This document shows positions 1 through 6,523 of a stretch of DNA of 25,479 bases, in pieces (the stretch's first letter is position 1; the number at the start of each line of letters is the position of its first letter). Position numbers and translations under genes: made by a program. The stretch comes from a virus. The notes below the pieces were generated by a model that did no database searches, was not told the DNA's origin, and saw nothing but the letters and a program-made list of their open reading frames with translations. The DNA is taken from positions 1 through 25,479 of the IMG/VR virus record IMGVR_UViG_3300035199_000104. One strand, given 5' to 3'.

Positions 1-2
1 GA

Positions 3-1007
3 GATTGGACAACTGCCGCTCATGTAAATTCAACTGCAATAGGTCGTGGGACTATGCGTGGTGTATTGACTTCCGCATCAAGCGGTAGCGTTGCTGTGGG
101 ATTATCTGCACTTGCCGCCCTCACATCGGGTTCTGGTAATACTGCTGTTGGGTATACTGCTTTGACGGCTAATACAATCGGACAAGAAAATACAGCACTG
201 GGTTATGAGGCTCTCTTAACAAATGTAGATGGTGATGGAAATACAGCAGTAGGTAGAGGTGCATTAAGGACTATGGAACCTTCTGATGGTGCTGGTAAAA
301 ATACAGCAGTGGGTGGTAACGCTGGGTATGCTGTTAGTACTGGCATACACAACTCATTTTTAGGTCATTCTTCTGGCGATTTGGTTTCAACGGGGAGCGA
401 TAATACCTGTATAGGCTATGGTTCTGATGGGTCTGCAAATAGTGCTTCAAATCAAACTGTTATAGGTTATGGAACAACAGGAGTAGCAGACAACTCAGTA
501 ACACTTGGAAATGGTGATGTAACTGCTGTGTATATGGCATCGGATAGTGGGGCTACTGTTCATGCTGATAAATATATGTCAACTACTATGCCAGCGTTTT
601 CAGTAACTCCAGCTTCTCATCAAACTGCTTTCGCAGAAAATAGTGCCACTACTATTATTTTTGGAACTGAAATTTTTGATCAAGGTTCAAATTTTGCATC
701 CAATACATTTACTGCTCCTGTTACAGGAAAATATCAACTGAATTTTAGCATCCAGTTAAAAGATATTGAGACTGCTTACGACTATTATCAAATTCTTTTA
801 ATTACTTCAAATAAAACATACAATTATACATTTGATCCAGATGGCTTTGATTCTAATGCGGTATACCTTCCTTTATCTATGTCGGTTTTAGTTGATATGG
901 ATGTAAGCGATACAGCCTATATTCAGATATTAGCTGGTGGTACTGGTGGTGGTGCTGGACATGATATACTTACAGAATCTTACTTTAGTGGATACCTCGT
1001 TTGTTAG
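3..1007 (+). CDS. Tail fibre / host-recognition protein, 5'-truncated by the window edge, with YadA-head-like repeats and C1q-like tip
   Basis: The frame is open from base 3, so the gene starts upstream of the window; the ATG at 54 is internal (the residues before it, such as NSTAIGRGTM, belong to the same repeat). About 334 residues are visible. The first half is a tandem repeat built on N-T-A-V/L-G followed by A-L or similar (N codons at 138, 189, 240, 300, 351, 402; period 17 residues with one of 20), the pattern of trimeric YadA-type adhesin heads. A linker with NSVTLGNGDVTAVYMAS follows. The C-terminal part, from about 588, looks like a C1q/TNF-like jelly roll: an F-T-A-P-V-T-G-K-Y core and a final F-S-G-Y-L-V strand. 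Inference: a trimeric distal fibre whose tip binds the host surface. The fold assignments are by motif only; the fibre role is well supported by the neighbouring tail genes. Confidence 0.8.
   Translation, partial: DWTTAAHVNSTAIGRGTMRGVLTSASSGSVAVGLSALAALTSGSGNTAVGYTALTANTIGQENTALGYEALLTNVDGDGNTAVGRGALRTMEPSDGAGKNTAVGGNAGYAVSTGIHNSFLGHSSGDLVSTGSDNTCIGYGSDGSANSASNQTVIGYGTTGVADNSVTLGNGDVTAVYMASDSGATVHADKYMSTTMPAFSVTPASHQTAFAENSATTIIFGTEIFDQGSNFASNTFTAPVTGKYQLNFSIQLKDIETAYDYYQILLITSNKTYNYTFDPDGFDSNAVYLPLSMSVLVDMDVSDTAYIQILAGGTGGGAGHDILTESYFSGYLVC
117..455 (+). repeat. Tandem adhesin-head repeats in the fibre gene
   Basis: Degenerate coding repeats start with AATACxGCxxTxGG-like DNA, with the Asn codon at 138, 189, 240, 300, 351 and 402. 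Spacings are 51, 51, 60, 51 and 51 nt, and further degenerate copies lie near 30 and 87. Each unit encodes an N-T-A-V-G-like strand plus a variable loop of about 12 residues, consistent with one turn of a left-handed beta-roll in a trimeric head. Unit number could change by recombination. Confidence 0.75.
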
Positions 1008-1031
1008 GCGAAATAACCTATGCGAAATAAC
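1008..1031 (+). repeat. Short direct repeat between fibre gene and next gene
   Basis: GCGAAATAAC occurs at 1008-1017 and again at 1022-1031, separated by CTAT, directly after the fibre stop codon. No function can be assigned; it may be a slippage duplication or a small regulatory site in the 44-nt gap. Confidence 0.5.
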
Positions 1032-1051
1032 ATAAACCAAAGGACATAACA

Positions 1052-1309
1052 ATGGATATTAAAAAAAGAACACTTACTGCAACTGAAGAGTCGGTGTTAA
1101 AAAATGATTTACTCGATGTACAGGATTGGGTAGATAAAGCAATAGATGGCAAAGTTGCTAATTGTAAAAAACGATTAGTAGCTGAATGGCTACCGAAACT
1201 GTATGCTGATGATTCAGTTGATTCAATACCAGCATCAGAAGATGAAATTGTGGCATTGGTAGTTGCACGAAGCGATTACAAAAACCGTGCCGCCCGTGAT
1301 GCTGAATAA
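1052..1309 (+). CDS. Small conserved-looking phage protein of unknown function (85 aa)
   Basis: An 85-residue, mixed-charge, probably helical protein with no membrane segment and no signal peptide. The ATG at 1052 is preceded by AAAGGA at a suitable distance, which supports this start. The run D-L-L-D-V-Q-D-W-V-D-K-A-I-D-G-K, followed by N-C-K-K-R and W-L-P-K-L, resembles small proteins I associate with the 3' side of fibre genes in environmental phages, but I know no function for them. It lies between the fibre and a DUF6447-like gene, so a fibre-associated or assembly role is possible but unproven. Confidence 0.7.
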   Translation: MDIKKRTLTATEESVLKNDLLDVQDWVDKAIDGKVANCKKRLVAEWLPKLYADDSVDSIPASEDEIVALVVARSDYKNRAARDAE

Positions 1310-1322
1310 TTAATTAAATAAC

Positions 1323-1338
1323 TTCCCAATAATGGGAA
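1323..1338 (+). other. Small perfect hairpin upstream of the DUF6447-like gene
   Basis: TTCCCA (1323-1328) and TGGGAA (1333-1338) are perfect inverted copies around the four-base loop ATAA. No T-run follows, so it is not a canonical terminator. It ends 9 nt before the AAGGAG ribosome-binding site (1348-1353) of the gene at 1360, so it may be an RNA-processing or stability element. Confidence 0.45.
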
Positions 1339-1359
1339 CTAACAAACAAGGAGTCAATA

Positions 1360-1593
1360 ATGGCTAAAAAAGAAAAAGATAAGCCAGTCTTGACCTTAGA
1401 TGATAAAGAGTACATCATTGAGGATATGACTGATGAGCAAAAGGCAATGGTAAATCACATTAACGATTTGCAAAACAAACAGAATACGAATCAGTTTATG
1501 GCTGACCAGTTATCTGTAGGTAAAGAAGCATTCATTAATATGCTACGTTCATCTCTTGAACCTGAAGTAATTGAGGCTGAAATAGACGAATGA
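1360..1593 (+). CDS. DUF6447-like small phage protein (77 aa)
   Basis: A 77-residue acidic soluble protein with a very good Shine-Dalgarno sequence (AAGGAG, 1348-1353, 6 nt before the ATG). After a charged N-terminus it shows the pattern L-T-L-D-D-K-E-Y-I-I-E-D-M-T-D-E-Q-K, then helical N-D-L-Q-N-K-Q and a C-terminal helix with A-F-I-N-M-L. This order (short beta hairpin 'DGKEY' plus 'L-S-D-E-A' plus a heptad-like Q-rich helix) is what I recall of the DUF6447 family of small phage proteins, whose function is not known. The family call is from memory of the pattern and is tentative. Its last codons overlap the next start (ATGA), implying translational coupling to the membrane protein that follows. 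Confidence 0.65.
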   Translation: MAKKEKDKPVLTLDDKEYIIEDMTDEQKAMVNHINDLQNKQNTNQFMADQLSVGKEAFINMLRSSLEPEVIEAEIDE

Positions 1594-1868
1594 AGATAAG
1601 CAAGTACTTCTCATGGGTTAATTCTAAGTTAAATGTCTGGAGTTTCTGGCATCTACTTGGTGGTTTATTCCTTAGTAAAGTATTCATGTGGTATGGATTT
1701 CAAGGCATGGATGTTATAATGCTGGTTCTATTCATGGCTCTCTTATGGGAAGCTATTGAATGGAAATTTGAGAATTACAAACCTTATGGTTCACTAAGAG
1801 CATGGGCTGAAGATTCATTCTTAGATGTATTTATTGCAACAGCTTGTGCATGGTGGATGGTGTTATGA
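1590..1868 (+). CDS. Small multi-pass membrane protein (92 aa), holin candidate
   Basis: A 92-residue protein with three hydrophobic segments, at about residues 17-36 (tryptophan- and phenylalanine-rich, with W-H-L-L-G-G), 40-56 (M-D-V-I-M-L-V-L-F then L-W-E-A-I-E-W) and 75-92 (D-V-F-I-A-T-A-C-A-W-W). A charged loop K-F-E-N-Y-K-P-Y-G lies between the second and third. The ATG overlaps the stop of the previous gene as ATGA, which fixes the start. Size, topology and position among other small membrane proteins make it a holin candidate. The conserved-looking W-E and S-F-L-D-V residues also recall small VanZ-like membrane proteins. No endolysin is present in the window to anchor a lysis cassette. 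Confidence 0.7.
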   Translation: MKISKYFSWVNSKLNVWSFWHLLGGLFLSKVFMWYGFQGMDVIMLVLFMALLWEAIEWKFENYKPYGSLRAWAEDSFLDVFIATACAWWMVL

Positions 1869-2308
1869 TAGTAAGAAGGTGCAGTCAGGGTCATCGAGTT
1901 AGGGTTCATAAAAATACAACTCCCGGTGCTACTCGCACTAAAACATACGCAGATGAGTCTACTGAGACTCTGACGTACCCTTCGTCTTATGATTATTTTG
2001 TTGATGTAGATGGTACAGTAGCTAAGAAAAGTAATAGTTTTAAAGTCGTAGAAGAGTTCTTTGTTGCTGAATGTGCTAAGAAGCATGGTGATGGACATGG
2101 TAGATTGATAGTAGGAGGTCATCATATCATTAATGGTGTTGCTACTACACAATCAGATTATCCTACAGATGCAAATACTAAAGCAGAAATACAAGATTTC
2201 TATGATAAACGTGGTGTCACTTATGGTTTAAGTGAAACTAAAGCAGAACTTCTTTCAAGAATTACTTTTACATCTGGCCCTTTTCAAGCAAAACATTTAA
2301 AGGTATAA
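1865..2308 (+). CDS. Unknown phage protein (147 aa)
   Basis: I do not recognise this protein. The frame stays open upstream to a TTG at 1844 and an ATG at 1850, but I choose ATG 1865 because it makes an ATGA overlap with the previous stop, as at other junctions here, and sits behind a purine-rich GGTGGATGG. The N-terminus is basic (R-R-C-S-Q-G-H-R-V-R-V-H-K). A segment Y-D-Y-F-V-D-V-D-G-T-V and a histidine- and glycine-rich stretch H-G-D-G-H-G-R-L-I-V-G-G-H-H follow. There is no membrane segment. The polarity and lack of hydrophobic helices argue for a soluble, perhaps structural, protein. The D-V-D-G-T-V run resembles a HAD-type motif I, but no other HAD motif is visible, so I give it no enzymatic role. 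Confidence 0.65.
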   Translation: MIVRRCSQGHRVRVHKNTTPGATRTKTYADESTETLTYPSSYDYFVDVDGTVAKKSNSFKVVEEFFVAECAKKHGDGHGRLIVGGHHIINGVATTQSDYPTDANTKAEIQDFYDKRGVTYGLSETKAELLSRITFTSGPFQAKHLKV

Positions 2309-2309
2309 T

Positions 2310-2414
2310 ATGGAAAATATTTCAACATCATATGGAATCCCTATAAAATATGTTTTTACGGGTACTGTAATCCCCAAACAGTATGTCTCTATAATTGACA
2401 AGAAGTATGTTTAA
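2310..2414 (+). CDS. Predicted micro-protein (34 aa)
   Basis: A 34-codon open frame starting ATG-GAA-AAT and ending TAA at 2412-2414. AAAGG at 2299-2303 lies 6 nt upstream, and the stop abuts the ATG of the next gene (TAAATG). The peptide has alternating hydrophobic residues (G-I-P-I-K-Y-V-F-T-G-T-V-I-P) and a basic end (D-K-K-Y-V). It otherwise fills the only gap between two genes in a tightly packed operon. I see no recognisable motif. It could be a genuine micro-protein or a leader coupling translation into the gene at 2415. Confidence 0.5.
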   Translation: MENISTSYGIPIKYVFTGTVIPKQYVSIIDKKYV

Positions 2415-2732
2415 ATGGCTAAACCTGAGACTGCTCGAAGTTACAAGGGTACTGTGGTTGATGATAATGCTATCGTTAGTATTAACCTCAAATGGCTGGG
2501 TCAGTTACTTGTTTTGGTCGGCATGCTTGTTTATGGTTATTGGCGTATCGAGTCAAGGTTGGGACAACTTGAAGAAGACATGGTCACGGCTGATGTTAAG
2601 ATTGGGGATTTATTGGACAAACACATGGTGGAAGAAAAGATACAAAGAACTCAGCTAGAAGAAAAAGTAAGTTTCTATGAAAAAGAATTTAATATTAACC
2701 CACTCAGCTGGGGTAAGCGGAGAAAGAAGTAA
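2415..2732 (+). CDS. Single-pass membrane protein with coiled coil (105 aa)
   Basis: A 105-residue protein with a polar N-terminal 25 residues, one membrane segment at about residues 26-43 (W-L-G-Q-L-L-V-L-V-G-M-L-V-Y-G-Y-W), then a charged helical region with coiled-coil character to about residue 95. It ends N-P-L-S-W-G-K-R-R-K-K. The start directly follows the stop of the 34-codon frame. Small phage proteins with this layout (one helix, then coiled coil) are often annotated as holin-like or virion membrane-associated proteins. It lies in a run of four small membrane proteins, which supports a lysis or envelope role, but no specific family is certain. Confidence 0.72.
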   Translation: MAKPETARSYKGTVVDDNAIVSINLKWLGQLLVLVGMLVYGYWRIESRLGQLEEDMVTADVKIGDLLDKHMVEEKIQRTQLEEKVSFYEKEFNINPLSWGKRRKK

Positions 2733-2861
2733 ATGGGTAGTCTAACTATCCACTTGAGGTAAATGGTCGAATTAAATCGAATAATATTATGTTTTTTATA
2801 GATTATGTGCGAAATATACTACATTACAGATGTTGACAAATGTCAACTAAAGGATTAAATA
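2733..2861. other. 129-nt gap with an inverted repeat and only tiny open frames
   Basis: No convincing gene. Three minimal frames start with ATG (at 2733, 2763 and 2805) but encode only 9, 12 and about 17 residues. The region is AT-rich and ends in AAAGGA, the ribosome-binding site of the gene at 2862. It is the longest non-coding stretch between the fibre gene and the right end, apart from the terminal junction. Confidence 0.6.
2832..2847. promoter_or_regulatory. Perfect inverted repeat, possible operator or hairpin
   Basis: GTTGACA (2832-2838) and TGTCAAC (2841-2847) are perfect inverted copies separated by AA, 15 nt before the ATG at 2862. The left arm contains TTGACA, a consensus sigma-70 -35 hexamer. 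However, the sequence 17 nt downstream (TAAATA at 2856) is a weak -10 and would start RNA inside the gene. It may be a dimeric protein-binding site. An RNA hairpin is less likely because a two-base loop is too tight. Confidence 0.35.
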
Positions 2862-3167
2862 ATGGATTTTATGGCTATATATGGCGAAGCGGGAATGATA
2901 GGAGTTGTCGGTGTGATGTTTGTATATTTAGTGGTATCAATGTCAAAGAAATCAGATTCTCAACAAAAGACATTAGAGGATTTGAAAGTTGAAAACCGTG
3001 GACAATCAGAAACACTAGCAAATATGGAAGGAATGATTATTAAGTTAATTGAAAGATGGAATAAATCAGATGATGTTTCTTTACGTCACAGAGAAGATGT
3101 CGTCAGGGAGCTATCTGAGGCTTCTGAAAAGATTGCATACTTATCTGGTAGGATTAATGGCAAATGA
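2862..3167 (+). CDS. BhlA/holin-like protein: N-terminal membrane helix plus coiled coil (101 aa)
   Basis: A 101-residue protein with a good AAAGGA ribosome-binding site. Residues about 8-27 form a membrane helix (G-M-I-G-V-V-G-V-M-F-V-Y-L-V-V-S). The rest is a charged, heptad-rich helix (K-T-L-E-D-L-K-V-E-N-R, then later E-V-V-R-E-L). A short N-terminal anchor followed by a long coiled coil is the architecture of the BhlA/UviB bacteriocin-holin group. Those are known or suspected to permeabilise the inner membrane, so a lysis role is plausible here. It overlaps the next gene by ATGA, and that partner has the opposite topology (coiled coil first, membrane helix last), suggesting that the two proteins interact. 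Confidence 0.7.
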   Translation: MDFMAIYGEAGMIGVVGVMFVYLVVSMSKKSDSQQKTLEDLKVENRGQSETLANMEGMIIKLIERWNKSDDVSLRHREDVVRELSEASEKIAYLSGRINGK

Positions 3168-3388
3168 AAGTAGAAGCTCACAGAGAAGAAGTTATTCGTT
3201 TACTTACGAGGTTAAATGAAAGACAAGTATCTATTTTTAAGCATATAGAAAGAATTGACAAGCACCTTGATAAAGTTAATGGCAAGGTAGCTGAACATGA
3301 GTCAAGGCTTGTGGAAATAAAAACTTGGGGTGGAGTAGCAATGTTTGCTATTCCTATAATCGTAAACCTAATAATGAAGGTAATGTAA
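3164..3388 (+). CDS. Haemolysin XhlA-like protein: coiled coil plus C-terminal membrane helix (74 aa)
   Basis: A 74-residue protein. Residues 1-52 form an amphipathic charged helix (I-E-R-I-D-K-H-L-D-K-V-N-G-K-V, with a hydrophobic residue every third or fourth position). Residues about 55-74 form a hydrophobic tail (W-G-G-V-A-M-F-A-I-P-I-I-V-N-L-I-M). This is the XhlA layout; in Bacillus phage PBSX-type systems XhlA is a membrane-associated partner of the holin in lysis. The assignment rests on architecture and size, not on a diagnostic motif. The start is fixed by the ATGA overlap with the previous gene, with AGGA at 3150-3153. Confidence 0.68.
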   Translation: MKVEAHREEVIRLLTRLNERQVSIFKHIERIDKHLDKVNGKVAEHESRLVEIKTWGGVAMFAIPIIVNLIMKVM

Positions 3389-3615
3389 TGGATATTAAAT
3401 CAATGTTAATTAAACTTGCTGAAGAGCAAGCCGACAAAATGAAAGATGAAGCTATGGGTCATTTGAAGTCTGATGAATTCTCTGATATGCTTGCTACTAA
3501 GATTAATGATAAAATAGACATTCCATTTGTATCAGAAGAAAAAGAACAAATATTCTTTGAAAGAGTCATGGATATTGTTACTGATATGATGGAAGGTGTA
3601 TTTGGAGGTAAATAG
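3388..3615 (+). CDS. Small acidic helical protein of unknown function (75 aa)
   Basis: A 75-residue protein. The frame is open upstream to 3325, but ATG 3388 makes a TAATG contact with the previous stop and begins a sensible sequence, whereas the upstream part is only the shifted reading of the XhlA-like gene. It is helical and acidic (L-A-E-E-Q-A-D-K-M-K-D-E-A) with a middle N-D-K-I-D-I-P-F-V-S-E-E-K-E and a glycine-containing end. No membrane segment is seen. Its family is not recognised; by position it belongs to the small-gene block before the tail nozzle. Confidence 0.65.
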   Translation: MDIKSMLIKLAEEQADKMKDEAMGHLKSDEFSDMLATKINDKIDIPFVSEEKEQIFFERVMDIVTDMMEGVFGGK

Positions 3616-3617
3616 TT

Positions 3618-3716
3618 ATGCCTAAAGTTGCAGGAAAAAGTTATTCATATACTCCAAAAGGAAAATCAGCGGCAAAGAAAGCTCGCAAGAGATTGAAGAA
3701 GAAAAAGAAGAAATAA
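3618..3716 (+). CDS. Very basic micro-protein (32 aa)
   Basis: A 32-codon gene with the strong Shine-Dalgarno GGAGG (from 3604) about 9 nt before its ATG and a TAATG overlap with the following nozzle gene; both features argue that it is real. It starts M-P-K-V-A-G-K-S-Y-S-Y-T-P-K-G-K and then becomes almost pure lysine, arginine and alanine, ending in six lysines. Short 'YTPKGK' peptides with Lys tails occur beside structural genes in many environmental phages as far as I recall, with no known role. The charge suggests binding to DNA, RNA or an acidic virion protein. Confidence 0.7.
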   Translation: MPKVAGKSYSYTPKGKSAAKKARKRLKKKKKK

Positions 3717-6523
3717 TGCCTAAGACTTACCAAGTTTATAGGGATTTTTCAGGTGGAGTCAATTCTAAATCTAATGCAAAATTTATAAAGAATAACGAAC
3801 TTGTAGAAGCAAGTGGTGTTCTTTGTGATGAAAGAGGTGTTTTAAGAACTAATTCTCCATCAGGGGGTGACGGAAAAGTTGCTGGTGATTTAACAGATAT
3901 GCCGGGCAATATGGTTATTCCAGGCCGAGGTCTTTTTACTTTTAAATCAGATTATTCATATTCAGATACTGTTAATACTATTACTGCAAGAGAAAGTGAG
4001 TATTTATGTATAGCGGATAAAAGAGAAAGCCAAGTCGATATATATGGATATAATGATGCTGCTGACCAAGATGACCATATGATGCAAGCTAATGTCATAG
4101 ATTTGGGCAGTTGGACGGCTCTTCGTGCTGAATTTTATTACGCTGATGGAGCTTTAAGAGTTGCTGATGGTTCTTTTAATACTAATAGCATTGCTAAATG
4201 GTTTGGAAGAATTGGAGACACAGCTAAGAAAAAACTATTAGGAGTTGAATTAGATAGAGAGTGGGTTTCTTTAGATAATAATCTATCTTCTCCTACTGTT
4301 GGGTTTGTCACTACTTCTTTAAGTGGAACTGCTACTGGAGATACAACTTCATTAATACACGCTTCTAGTACTTCTAAAATTGGCCCTGTTACCAGTATGG
4401 CAGCTACTTCAGATATAACTAGGATTACAGATACGGGTCATGGATTATCAGTTGGAGATTCTGTAACAATACAACATATTAATTCATATTATAATGGGAC
4501 TTATACAGTAATAGCTGTTCCAGATGCTGATAATTTTGATATAGATATAGTTTTTACTACTGATGATTCTAGACCAAATTCAAATTGGTTTAGTGGGCCA
4601 AAAATAGATAATTTTCAAGGATGGACTGCTGGAGTTGCGGCAGCTACTTCGGATAGTCGATGGTTAGTAGCTTACGATGTTGCCAATAATGATGTGTGGA
4701 AAATAACATCTGTTAATAGTGAAGTTACTCAAGATTTAACTACAAGCACAAATTCTTCTAACTGGAATACAAGGTCGTTTGATATATATCCTTTTCCCGG
4801 TGATGGAGTATTATTAGAAGTATATCAAAGTGTAGGTTTGACAGAAGGAGCTTGGGAAGAAGGAGAGTATGAATTCTCGCAAAGTTTTATATATGAAGGT
4901 AACCAAGAATCAAAATTAGTAAAATTATTAGGAAATAATGTACAAATAGACTCAAATGAGGTTCTTTATGCTAGGGTACATACTTCAGGATTAAGTAATG
5001 ATGGAGAAAGTAATACATATATCAATAAAAGACTTATTGGTGGACGTGTTTATATAAGAAAAGCTGGTAGTAATAATTTTTGGTCTTTATTAATTGATAT
5101 GGATTATAGAGTGCATAACACTCTTGCTGGTGGCGGGACTAGAGCAACTACTATTGATGATTATGATGATTGGGCCTCTAATTTAGATGCTGATACTGGT
5201 GGTGAAAATATGGGATGGACAGACCAGTATTTTGAAGGATTTAAAAGCACTCAATATGCAATTAAAAAAATGAATATAGAGAGTTATGAAAATCTTAATG
5301 GTTTTTCGCCAAGTGAATATACTCTTTCTTTTGGAGGTAAAGGTGGATATGGGTATAAAACATCGGTAGTCGCAGGTCAAAGAGTATTTGTAGCTAATGT
5401 TTATTATGCAGACCCCGATAGTGGTAATGATAAAATAATGGGAGATGCTATATTTTATACACCTGTTGGGAAATATGACACCTTTCCTCCCTCTTATAAA
5501 TTGAAAATAGCTGGCAATGATGGAGATGAATTCACTGCTCTTCAATATTCTAATGGTGTATTATTTGCTTTTAAAAAGAATTCATTATACTTGATAGATG
5601 TATCTCATCCTAATGAAGCTGCTTGGAGATTATTAGGGAAACATGAAGGAATGGGAATAAACGGAGACTGGGGCGTAGTAAAAACGAGTTTAGGAGTATC
5701 TTGGGCTAGTAAAAGTGGATTATATTTATTTACTCAAAATCAACCAGTGAATTTAACTTCAGAAAAAGTCAGTTTTAGTGATTGGACTAGTTTTTACCCT
5801 ACAGATGGATATGGCCCTGCAGTTGGATGGGATAACACTTCTAATAAATTGGTAATTGTAGATACTGTTCTTGACGCTTCAAGTGTAAGAATGTTTGATT
5901 TAGATACAAGAAGTTGGACTTCTGGTTATCCACTAGCAACTTCACCGGGGTGGACATTACCGGGTGGTTCAAATACTAGAATAACAAATATGGTAACATT
6001 TACTGGTACTGAAATTCAAGATTCTAGTGACGCAACTATTAATACAAATGGGGGAATAATAGTAGTGGGAGACAACGATGATACTAGCGATGGTTCAGGC
6101 ACAACAACTGATTTATATACTTTAGATTTTTCTTCTACTAAAAATTCTGCTTTTATTGTTACAACAAAAGATGATGATTTTGGATTGCCTAATATATTTA
6201 AGAAAGTTTATGAAATAGACATAGAATACATCACTGATTCTTCTAATGATGCTATAGATGTTAAATACGAAATAGATGGTAATGATGCCCCAAATAGCAG
6301 TTCTAATGCACTAGCATCAAATCAAGCATTATCTGGCGTAGCTAATAAAGACAATGTTAATATAATAAAAATAACGCCTTCATCCCCTATTAAGTGCAGA
6401 AGCTTCTCATTGAGAATCTCAAGTTATGGTACAGCAACTTGTTATTTAGAAATTGTAAGTATTGCAATAAGATACAGACCTATACAATTTGGTAATGTTA
6501 TTACAGAAACAAGTAGCGCATAA
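3716..6523 (+). CDS. Tail nozzle / stabilisation-type structural protein (935 aa)
   Basis: A 935-residue beta-rich protein with no membrane segments. It opens with Y-R-D-F-S-G-G-V-N-S-K-S-N-A-K-F and N-N-E-L-V-E-A-S-G-V (residues 8-36), the 'DFSGG-N ... N-x-A-x-N' opening typical of podovirus tail tubular B, nozzle and stabilisation proteins. Near residues 231-282 is an inserted domain of the type I-T-D-T-G-H-G-L-S-V-G-D-S-V followed by Y-N-G-T-Y-T-V. Residues about 608-690 show propeller-like features (F-A-F-K-K-N-S-L-Y-L-I-D, then W-A-S-K-S-G-L-Y-L-F-T). These are family-level resemblances by eye. The protein probably forms the distal short tail tube through which DNA and internal proteins leave. 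The TAATG overlap couples it to the small tail gene after it. Confidence 0.72.
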   Translation: MPKTYQVYRDFSGGVNSKSNAKFIKNNELVEASGVLCDERGVLRTNSPSGGDGKVAGDLTDMPGNMVIPGRGLFTFKSDYSYSDTVNTITARESEYLCIADKRESQVDIYGYNDAADQDDHMMQANVIDLGSWTALRAEFYYADGALRVADGSFNTNSIAKWFGRIGDTAKKKLLGVELDREWVSLDNNLSSPTVGFVTTSLSGTATGDTTSLIHASSTSKIGPVTSMAATSDITRITDTGHGLSVGDSVTIQHINSYYNGTYTVIAVPDADNFDIDIVFTTDDSRPNSNWFSGPKIDNFQGWTAGVAAATSDSRWLVAYDVANNDVWKITSVNSEVTQDLTTSTNSSNWNTRSFDIYPFPGDGVLLEVYQSVGLTEGAWEEGEYEFSQSFIYEGNQESKLVKLLGNNVQIDSNEVLYARVHTSGLSNDGESNTYINKRLIGGRVYIRKAGSNNFWSLLIDMDYRVHNTLAGGGTRATTIDDYDDWASNLDADTGGENMGWTDQYFEGFKSTQYAIKKMNIESYENLNGFSPSEYTLSFGGKGGYGYKTSVVAGQRVFVANVYYADPDSGNDKIMGDAIFYTPVGKYDTFPPSYKLKIAGNDGDEFTALQYSNGVLFAFKKNSLYLIDVSHPNEAAWRLLGKHEGMGINGDWGVVKTSLGVSWASKSGLYLFTQNQPVNLTSEKVSFSDWTSFYPTDGYGPAVGWDNTSNKLVIVDTVLDASSVRMFDLDTRSWTSGYPLATSPGWTLPGGSNTRITNMVTFTGTEIQDSSDATINTNGGIIVVGDNDDTSDGSGTTTDLYTLDFSSTKNSAFIVTTKDDDFGLPNIFKKVYEIDIEYITDSSNDAIDVKYEIDGNDAPNSSSNALASNQALSGVANKDNVNIIKITPSSPIKCRSFSLRISSYGTATCYLEIVSIAIRYRPIQFGNVITETSSA

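Noticed and set aside
1784-2152. Open frame of 122 codons on the minus strand
   Set aside because: It lies antisense to two well-spaced + strand genes, has low-complexity Ser/Ile/Thr content and no ribosome-binding site in context; a shadow frame.
2395-2658. Alternative + frame with Trp/Leu-rich sequence overlapping the gene at 2415
   Set aside because: The frame at 2415 has coherent membrane plus coiled-coil architecture and an abutting start. The alternative has no good ribosome-binding site and would overlap it almost completely.
2833-2861. TTGACA plus TAAATA considered as a sigma-70 promoter
   Set aside because: The -10 matches only half of the consensus and transcription would start inside the following gene, losing its ribosome-binding site.
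5183-5545. Open frame of 120 codons on the minus strand inside the nozzle gene
   Set aside because: Composition rich in Ile, Ser, Phe and Tyr reflects antisense reading of an AT-rich gene; the + strand frame is clearly coding.
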